From contig JAUWKS010000025.1 of assembly GCA_030614005.1 (NCBI GenBank), positions 1-44,274 on the forward strand: a DNA stretch of 44,274 bases. The letters are read 5' to 3'. A program made the position numbers and the translations under genes. The DNA comes from Candidatus Heimdallarchaeota archaeon. Lineage in GTDB: Archaea; Asgardarchaeota; Heimdallarchaeia; JABLTI01. Under the pieces are notes generated by a model, which saw only the letters and a list, made by a program, of their open reading frames with translations, was not told where the DNA came from and searched no databases. The first letter of the stretch is position 1, and each line of letters begins with the position of its first letter. Shown one piece after another: positions 38,650-44,274 of the stretch.

Positions 38650-40821
38650 ATGAAAAAATTCCTGCTAACACAAAAAATAACCTTATTTTTAGTTATTATG
38701 AGCTTGATAGTGAGTCTGTCTATGGGTGATTCAGTAATACCAAATTCCCCTCAGACTATTGATCAGACCCCCAATAGCATTGACGATTTGGAAATTGATT
38801 TCACATTAAATCAAACATCGATTGGCAGACATAATGGAGCATTAGCTGAGATATTTTTGAAAAATACAGGTACAAATCCAGTTAGTAATGTAAAAGTTAA
38901 CTTTACTCTTGATGGAGATTTTGCAGAATTTTCTTCAACATATCCTAGTTATCAAGAAGTTAGTTTACTTAACCCAACGCAAAATTCTACCATAAATGTA
39001 GAAGTAATTCTCAATTTAACACAAGTTGATGGTAATGCTGCCGCAGATGTAGTATTGGTTTTTGATGCGAGTGGATCGATGAGTGGGGAAATTGATTCAG
39101 TGAAAGCTGAATTTACTGATGTTGTAAACCGCTTATCTGAGTCTATTAACTCATTACGAATTGGTATGATAGTTTACGGCTGGAATAAGTATAGTGAATA
39201 TCCTGCTTCAAGTGTGTATAATTATGTTGAATTAACAACTAACCATGATGATGTATTAGATTTGATAGATGAATTATATGCAGCTGGTGGTACTGAACCT
39301 TGGGGAGATGCTTTTGCAGTAATTAATGATTGGGATTGGCGTGAAGATGTTCCAAAGCTAGCAATTATTGTTGGAGATGAAGATTGTGATCCTGGGAATA
39401 TTGTTGGAGTAGGTTCAACAGATTCTTGGTACAATGGGACTCAATTAGTAGATGTAATAACTTCTCTAAAGGAGAAGGGTGTAATAATCAATTCTGTGAT
39501 TACAGGACTCAGTGCGAATGTTGAAAACCAATTTAATTGGATAGCTGATTACACCGGAGGCGAATGCGTATATTTGGAAGATCTTCAATCTGGTACAGAC
39601 CCTGTTGACTTGCCAGAATTGATTGAAAGTTGGACATTGGAATTGGTAAGAGAGTATTTTGTTGATCTCAATGTCAATATCTCCTGGACTGAACTCCCAA
39701 AAGGAGATCCAATATATCATTCCACTGAATTATCAGAAGTTATTCTAATCGATCTAGCACCACCCTCTATAACTGTTTCAACAATATCAAACAATATTAT
39801 TGATACAGAATATGAATTAGAAATTTATGCAACTATAAAGGATATCTCAGGAATCGCTCAAGTAAATATGTACTATACATTTGATTCGCTTACGGGTCCA
39901 TATGACCCTACTTGGCATTTTATGATTCTCACTGACGTAATTGGTAGTACTTATTATACAACACTTGATAACCTAGAGGAAGGGGATAAAGTATCATTTT
40001 ATATTGAGGCTATGGACAATCTCAGCAATGTTGGATTAACAGTCATTTATAACATCACTATCGCTTTAAATCCAGTTTCTTTGGGATCAATATTAGAATT
40101 TCTTTTCACAGAAGATAATTCAACCAGAAATATAAGCTTTAATTTTACAGACCCAAATTATTATTACTATTTCAATAGTGATCCTAATATGGGTTATCTT
40201 TGGATTGAGTCTGATCAGAGTTTGATAGTTACATTTGATGCAAGTGATTTCTTAGTCACTACATTATACACCGGTCCAACAAATAAAATCTTCAGAATTA
40301 ACAAAACTTCTGTGACCGATCTCTTTATCGCTTCGATTCAAGGGGATACTAGCAACTCAACTATTAAAGTAAAATGGACTATACTAGATGATATATTGGA
40401 TTTTGATTACTTCGACTATGACAAACCGATTATTGATGAGATACGAAGAACAACATTATTACACGCACATTTATCAATTTCAGGTGGAAGTGGCTTCTTT
40501 ACATTGATACCTTACGATCCTGAGCTCGTTGCTTCAGTCACTATTTTCGATAGCGATTGGACAATAGTTGATACAGTTGGTACATATGAGAATATTGAGT
40601 TGACCAATGGTGAATATTACTTTTGGGTTGAACAAGTTGTCCGTTCCGGAGCATTTGCTCTTTATTTTGGCGACGAAGAAGTAACTGTAGGTGATCCATA
40701 TTATAGAGAATATGCAATTCAAGCATCAATACCATTTGGTGTGCTGTTTTCATCTTTTGTTCTACTTGGCGTTTTCGTAACTTTACGTAAACGGAAGAAA
40801 TCTAAGAAGGGGGCTAACTAG
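38650..40821 (+). CDS. VWA-domain surface protein
   Basis: A 723-residue protein with signal peptide (KKFLLTQKITLFLVIMSLIV). Residues about 48-125 form a beta-sandwich like CARDB/DUF11 (EIFLKNTGTNPVSNVKVNF). The von Willebrand A domain starts at about 132: VVLVFDASGSMSGE gives the MIDAS residues Asp139, Ser141 and Ser143, with GGTEPWGDAF and IIVGDEDCD as further metal-site regions. Beyond 330 are Ig-like or fibronectin-like beta domains (ISGIAQVNMYYTFDS). The C-terminus has a membrane helix (PFGVLFSSFVLLGVFVTL) and a basic tail (RKRKKSKKGAN). VWA domains bind protein ligands through the metal. The gene carries module C upstream and precedes the RING-like gene by about 50 nt. Confidence 0.9.
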   Translation: MKKFLLTQKITLFLVIMSLIVSLSMGDSVIPNSPQTIDQTPNSIDDLEIDFTLNQTSIGRHNGALAEIFLKNTGTNPVSNVKVNFTLDGDFAEFSSTYPSYQEVSLLNPTQNSTINVEVILNLTQVDGNAAADVVLVFDASGSMSGEIDSVKAEFTDVVNRLSESINSLRIGMIVYGWNKYSEYPASSVYNYVELTTNHDDVLDLIDELYAAGGTEPWGDAFAVINDWDWREDVPKLAIIVGDEDCDPGNIVGVGSTDSWYNGTQLVDVITSLKEKGVIINSVITGLSANVENQFNWIADYTGGECVYLEDLQSGTDPVDLPELIESWTLELVREYFVDLNVNISWTELPKGDPIYHSTELSEVILIDLAPPSITVSTISNNIIDTEYELEIYATIKDISGIAQVNMYYTFDSLTGPYDPTWHFMILTDVIGSTYYTTLDNLEEGDKVSFYIEAMDNLSNVGLTVIYNITIALNPVSLGSILEFLFTEDNSTRNISFNFTDPNYYYYFNSDPNMGYLWIESDQSLIVTFDASDFLVTTLYTGPTNKIFRINKTSVTDLFIASIQGDTSNSTIKVKWTILDDILDFDYFDYDKPIIDEIRRTTLLHAHLSISGGSGFFTLIPYDPELVASVTIFDSDWTIVDTVGTYENIELTNGEYYFWVEQVVRSGAFALYFGDEEVTVGDPYYREYAIQASIPFGVLFSSFVLLGVFVTLRKRKKSKKGAN

Positions 40822-40872
40822 CTTCCTTTTTAAATAATTTTGAATTATAACCAGATAAGTGTGGGTGATTTA

Positions 40873-43800
40873 GTGAAAAAGATTCTCATAAGTTATTTAG
40901 TAATTTCGTCTTTAATACTGAGTTCATTAGTAATAGCTTTTGCAGTTACTAACAATTCAAGGAAAGGGTTCTCTTTGAATAATCCTGGTCTCATTGAAAG
41001 CTATGGGTATGAGTTATATCAGGATACAGAACTAGATTATTTATTACAAAAAACCGCAGATTTAAGCTTTAATGACTCTCATGAAATGAATGAGATAAAT
41101 TCAGTTGATTTTACCAATAGTTTTGCCGGAGGGTACATTACTGTAGGGTCAATTAAGAATCAAACGGAACATAAACATGGTTTACTTCAGTTAATAGAAT
41201 TCGATGATACAATTATGACAGATCCAGAACCTTTTGTATCTCAAGTGTATCTAAATACTACTATAGCTGAAACAGAATACTTGACTTGTCGGGCAATTAA
41301 TACTAGCTTTGATAGTTCCAGTCAAAATCCAACAGTTTTTGCATTGAAAGAAATTACTAATATAACAAAAACATTTGACATTGATATCTTAGAAATTGAC
41401 GTTGGACATTTCTCTTTAAATTCTACTCTAGTAATTAATTCAACTCTCTTTGGTTCTCTAGAGCAATTTGTGGTTTTTGATGTTAATGGTGATGGTTTCT
41501 TCGAAATTTATATTATCGGTGAAAATGCAACCAATACTGACAATTATCTTTTAGTAGAATATGAGTATAATTTGCTCAATGAAGAATATGAGCTATCTCA
41601 TATATTAGAATGGAATGCGAACGATTTAGAAATAACTGCTATGGATTATATAGAAGAGAGTACAACATTAAATTTCATAATCTCAGGAGTAAATGCAACA
41701 TTAACTGAATCATTTGTTATTGGAATTTCTATACCTAAGGAAAACAGCAGGTCATTTACTTTTCAATCTAATTTTCATATGAATTTTGGTTCAGATGTTT
41801 TTATAACCTATAATATGAAATTATATCGGTCAAATGAGAGTGCAAATCCAGGTATTGTATTATTTGGTACTCATATTAGCGGAGCTGATAACTATCCATC
41901 ATGTGTTACAGTAAGTTATCAATCTGGAACATTTGGTACACCATCTCTAGAATCTCTCGATGTTTCTCCTGGATGGTCATTTGATGGATTAATTTCTGAT
42001 ATTGATATGGATGACAATGATGAGATTATTTTAACAACATATGATTTGCTAAGCTTAAGTCGCAGTGAATACTCAATCTTTTCGAGCAATGATTTACTAG
42101 AAATTGATTCTGGACAACCTAATACCTATAGAATAAAATCCTGTGCTTCCTTGGATCTGGAATATGCCAATATTGGATCTTGGTTAGGATACGACAGTGC
42201 CGGGGACCACTCCATTGAATTTTATTTATCACAGTATATTCCAATAAGCATATCAGCAAATTCATATTTCCTCACAAAGGAAATATTAAATGAAATTCAA
42301 ATTGAAACAACTGATCTACTCGGCAATATACGAACAAGAGCTGATTTTACGGTAAATGCGTTTCTAGAAGCTCATCCTGAAATAAACCAATCAACCACTA
42401 CTGTACCAAATCAAATCACATTGAATTTAACAGGATTAGATGAAGAAATAACTAGTGATGATATTGTTATCCAAGTACTAAAAGATGGTTTTGTTATTGA
42501 TGAACATTCATTTACAATAGAATTTACGGTTTTACCTGATTTTGTAGTTACTTTCCCTGCTGAACCGGTTGTTCTAAGAAAGGAGGAAGACACTACTCAA
42601 ATAATTCAATTTACTATTAACAATCAATTAGAATTTGAAATTGGTGTTAATGTAACCATAGAAACTGATATTTCTGAAAGTTCAAATTCAAATTATTTCA
42701 ATGTAAGTTCATTGAGTAATTCGATCTATAATCTAGAATTAGAACTCGTAGACGACTATAGTGAGGACACATATACTGAAATAATAACAATAACACTGGT
42801 TACAAATCTGGGAACATACCAATTCTCAACTACATTGCCTGTTACAACCAGCTTTCAAATATTACCTGGAGATTTATTGAATGTTTTATGGATAATGCTG
42901 TCCATCGTTGTTGTATTATTCATAGCATTTCTATTCATAACTTATAGAGTGAATAAGAAGAGCATTCGAAACCAAATTACCAATGAAGAACCGTTGGTGA
43001 TGAACTTGCCTTGGTTCAAATCAAAGGCAATTGATAATTTAATTAAAGAGTACTCAACCACAGGAAATTGGGAAATGGGTATAAAACTAAGCGAAGAGTA
43101 TCTACCAGAAAGATTGGAATTATTCCATGGATATCGTGCTCGAGATTTACTCCTAGAAGGACAAAATCTAGCTTGGGAAGGAAAATTCTTCGATACTTTA
43201 ACAAATTGGCAAAAGGCCAAAGAATCACTTATTGTGTTAAAGAATGAGCAATGGTTAGATATTATTAATTGGATTCTAGACCCTCTCTCTAAAATTGTCG
43301 ATGCTCGGAAAATGAAAAACAAAGAAAAGAAAGCTGCAGCACTACTAAACGAGTTCGAGTTATTAAATGGTTTAAGTGAACAAAGTAGACGAATAATGGG
43401 AATCGAATTAACTATTCCACTATACTTTGTAGCTGAGGATCTTGGTTTATCATACAAAGATTCAGACGACCTGCAAAATTCATTAACACATCTACAATAT
43501 GCATATCAATACGCTCCGGATTTCTACAAGAATAGAATAATCAAGGAAATAACTCAGCTTATTGGAATGGGCGTGCAACCAAAAGAGATGGTAATACCAC
43601 AAGCACAAGAGGTAATAAAAGATCGAATAGCTCGAAGAATGATTCGTTGTTTTTCATGCGGAACAGAAAAAGCGTTTGGAGAAGATATCTGCCCCAATTG
43701 TGGAGTAGAAACTGTTCAATGCTCCGTTTGCAAGCTACCAATTAGTTTTGGGGTAGGCACAGCTGAATGTCCACATTGTGAGAATATCGCTCACAGAGAG

Positions 43801-43902
43801 CATTTATTAGAATGGATAAAAGTGAAAGGCTCTTGTCCTGTTTGCCAAAGACATTTGAAAGCTGCTGATATAAAACCCTCTGTCTCCAGTGAAGAAGAGT
43901 AA
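40873..43902 (+). CDS. Membrane protein with extracellular repeats and cytosolic zinc-ribbon plus RING-like finger
   Basis: A 1009-residue protein. GTG at 40873 has GGTG 5 nt upstream and opens a signal sequence (KKILISYLVISSLILSSLVI); TTG 40840 is the alternative. The extracellular part (about 30-665) includes FG-GAP-like units (VVFDVNGDGFFEIYIIG, ISDIDMDDNDEIILTTY). A membrane helix lies at about 669-693 (NVLWIMLSIVVVLFIAFLF). The cytosolic part has TPR-like helices (about 710-920), then a zinc ribbon CFSC/CPNC (926, 940). Next is a RING-like finger: CSVC (950), CPHC (966), His974, His977 and CPVC (988). RING fingers recruit ubiquitin-conjugating enzymes. That function here is inference. 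Confidence 0.85.
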   Translation: MKKILISYLVISSLILSSLVIAFAVTNNSRKGFSLNNPGLIESYGYELYQDTELDYLLQKTADLSFNDSHEMNEINSVDFTNSFAGGYITVGSIKNQTEHKHGLLQLIEFDDTIMTDPEPFVSQVYLNTTIAETEYLTCRAINTSFDSSSQNPTVFALKEITNITKTFDIDILEIDVGHFSLNSTLVINSTLFGSLEQFVVFDVNGDGFFEIYIIGENATNTDNYLLVEYEYNLLNEEYELSHILEWNANDLEITAMDYIEESTTLNFIISGVNATLTESFVIGISIPKENSRSFTFQSNFHMNFGSDVFITYNMKLYRSNESANPGIVLFGTHISGADNYPSCVTVSYQSGTFGTPSLESLDVSPGWSFDGLISDIDMDDNDEIILTTYDLLSLSRSEYSIFSSNDLLEIDSGQPNTYRIKSCASLDLEYANIGSWLGYDSAGDHSIEFYLSQYIPISISANSYFLTKEILNEIQIETTDLLGNIRTRADFTVNAFLEAHPEINQSTTTVPNQITLNLTGLDEEITSDDIVIQVLKDGFVIDEHSFTIEFTVLPDFVVTFPAEPVVLRKEEDTTQIIQFTINNQLEFEIGVNVTIETDISESSNSNYFNVSSLSNSIYNLELELVDDYSEDTYTEIITITLVTNLGTYQFSTTLPVTTSFQILPGDLLNVLWIMLSIVVVLFIAFLFITYRVNKKSIRNQITNEEPLVMNLPWFKSKAIDNLIKEYSTTGNWEMGIKLSEEYLPERLELFHGYRARDLLLEGQNLAWEGKFFDTLTNWQKAKESLIVLKNEQWLDIINWILDPLSKIVDARKMKNKEKKAAALLNEFELLNGLSEQSRRIMGIELTIPLYFVAEDLGLSYKDSDDLQNSLTHLQYAYQYAPDFYKNRIIKEITQLIGMGVQPKEMVIPQAQEVIKDRIARRMIRCFSCGTEKAFGEDICPNCGVETVQCSVCKLPISFGVGTAECPHCENIAHREHLLEWIKVKGSCPVCQRHLKAADIKPSVSSEEE

Positions 43903-43910
43903 GATTGCTC

Positions 43911-43956
43911 TATCCTCAATTTTTAGAGGATATAGCTTTTCTTCATCTTTTTTTTT
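43911..43956. terminator. Hairpin plus poly-T, bidirectional
   Basis: TATCCTC (43911-43917) pairs with GAGGATA (43926-43932), followed by a T-rich tract to about 43956. It lies between the RING-like gene and the convergent SDR gene. Confidence 0.65.
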
Positions 43957-43972
43957 AAGCAAAAATAATATG

Positions 43973-44274
43973 TTACCTTTTGAATGCTTTTTTGAAATCA
44001 ATTTCTTCAGGAAGATGTAAAGATCTGCCTTCCATTCCTCCCGCAATGGTTATCACTTCACCATTTATGTGTCCTGAAGCTTTATCTGATGCTAAAATGA
44101 CAATCATATGAGCAACATCTTCTGATTCACCAAGTTTCTTTAATGGGACCGTTTTTAGTACCTGTTTTATACCATTAACATCCTCTAGATACTTTTCAGT
44201 CATTGGTGATACTGTCCAACCAGGACATACTGCATTTACTCGAGCAAGAGGTGCCACTTGAATAATCTCATTCT
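43973..44274 (-). CDS. Short-chain dehydrogenase/reductase, C-terminal fragment
   Basis: The frame is open to the window edge, so the N-terminal Rossmann motif (TGxxxGxG) and the catalytic YxxxK lie outside. What is visible is the last 100 residues of a classical SDR: PLARVNAVCPGWTVSPMTEK matches the family's RVNAVxPGxxxTxM. VPLKKLGESEDVAHMIVILA and GHINGEVITIAGGM match the (P)LxRxGxPEDVAxxxxFLAS and (GE)xIxVDGG segments. In the last, the usual Asp-Gly-Gly is Ala-Gly-Gly. Substrate unknown. It is convergent with the RING-like gene. Confidence 0.88.
   Translation of the reverse strand, partial: NEIIQVAPLARVNAVCPGWTVSPMTEKYLEDVNGIKQVLKTVPLKKLGESEDVAHMIVILASDKASGHINGEVITIAGGMEGRSLHLPEEIDFKKAFKR

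Noticed and set aside
42942..43457. 171-codon minus-strand frame
   Set aside because: It is wholly antisense to the RING-like membrane protein gene, with a composition expected of an antisense frame.
1..44274. CRISPR array, insertion sequence or prophage
   Set aside because: No regularly spaced direct repeats, no transposase or integrase gene and no terminal inverted repeat pair were seen. The only tandem repeats are protein-coding (18227-18919).

Overview
The window looks like a piece of an AT-rich Asgard archaeal chromosome, possibly of a Heimdallarchaeia-like lineage. The information-processing genes are archaeal: TATA-binding protein, family B DNA polymerase with a C-terminal PCNA-binding peptide, NurA nuclease, HARP-type RNA-free RNase P and beta-RFAP synthase. 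Beside them are genes with a eukaryote-like flavour: a two-domain gelsolin-like protein, an Arf/Rag-like GTPase with a cysteine-rich tail, a possible longin-like protein, and a membrane protein ending in a zinc ribbon plus a RING-like finger. Ribosome binding sites of the GGTG(A) or GGAG kind recur, and GTG or TTG starts are common. I see no tRNA, rRNA, CRISPR array or insertion sequence.

Layout. 1-2.3 kb: the 3' end of an extracellular solute-binding protein and two membrane or surface proteins. 2.3-8.0 kb: ileS (-), tbp (+), gelsolin (-) and a surface protein (+), with dense regulatory sequence around the ileS/tbp and gelsolin/surface-protein divergences. 8.1-12.5 kb: beta-RFAP synthase, a YbjN/CesT-like protein, a 54-residue zinc ribbon, an EamA transporter, a tight three-gene cassette of unknown function, and a decayed copy of the EamA 5' end. 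12.5-16.1 kb: HIT protein, PspC protein, HARP, a sugar-isomerase-like enzyme, and a ribbon-helix-helix regulator with a structured leader. 16.2-23.6 kb: TPR protein, putative longin-like protein, a large surface protein with ten calcium-binding-type repeats, and a two-gene operon (stop/start overlap TAATG) whose second product is a membrane-anchored winged-helix regulator. 23.6-24.1 kb: a long intergenic region with two copies of a conserved operator/promoter module. 24.1-35.3 kb: membrane protein, HAD phosphatase, 52-residue membrane peptide, polB, GTPase, NurA, TPR, HflX with a surface protein and a protein phosphatase, and a saccharopine dehydrogenase-like enzyme. 35.5-44.3 kb: an unusual isoleucine-rich membrane protein, a PLP-fold D-amino-acid enzyme, a VWA surface protein, the RING-like membrane protein, and a partial SDR enzyme.

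Two themes stand out. First, about ten genes encode secreted or single-pass surface proteins with a signal peptide and a C-terminal membrane anchor followed by a short basic or longer cytosolic tail, so much of the window serves the cell envelope. Second, one regulatory module occurs three times: paired GAACTGTT-like half-sites, exactly 7 nt, then ACTATTTAA. Two copies lie upstream of the membrane winged-helix operon and the third upstream of the VWA/RING-like gene pair, 15 kb away. This suggests, but does not prove, a small surface-sensing regulon.
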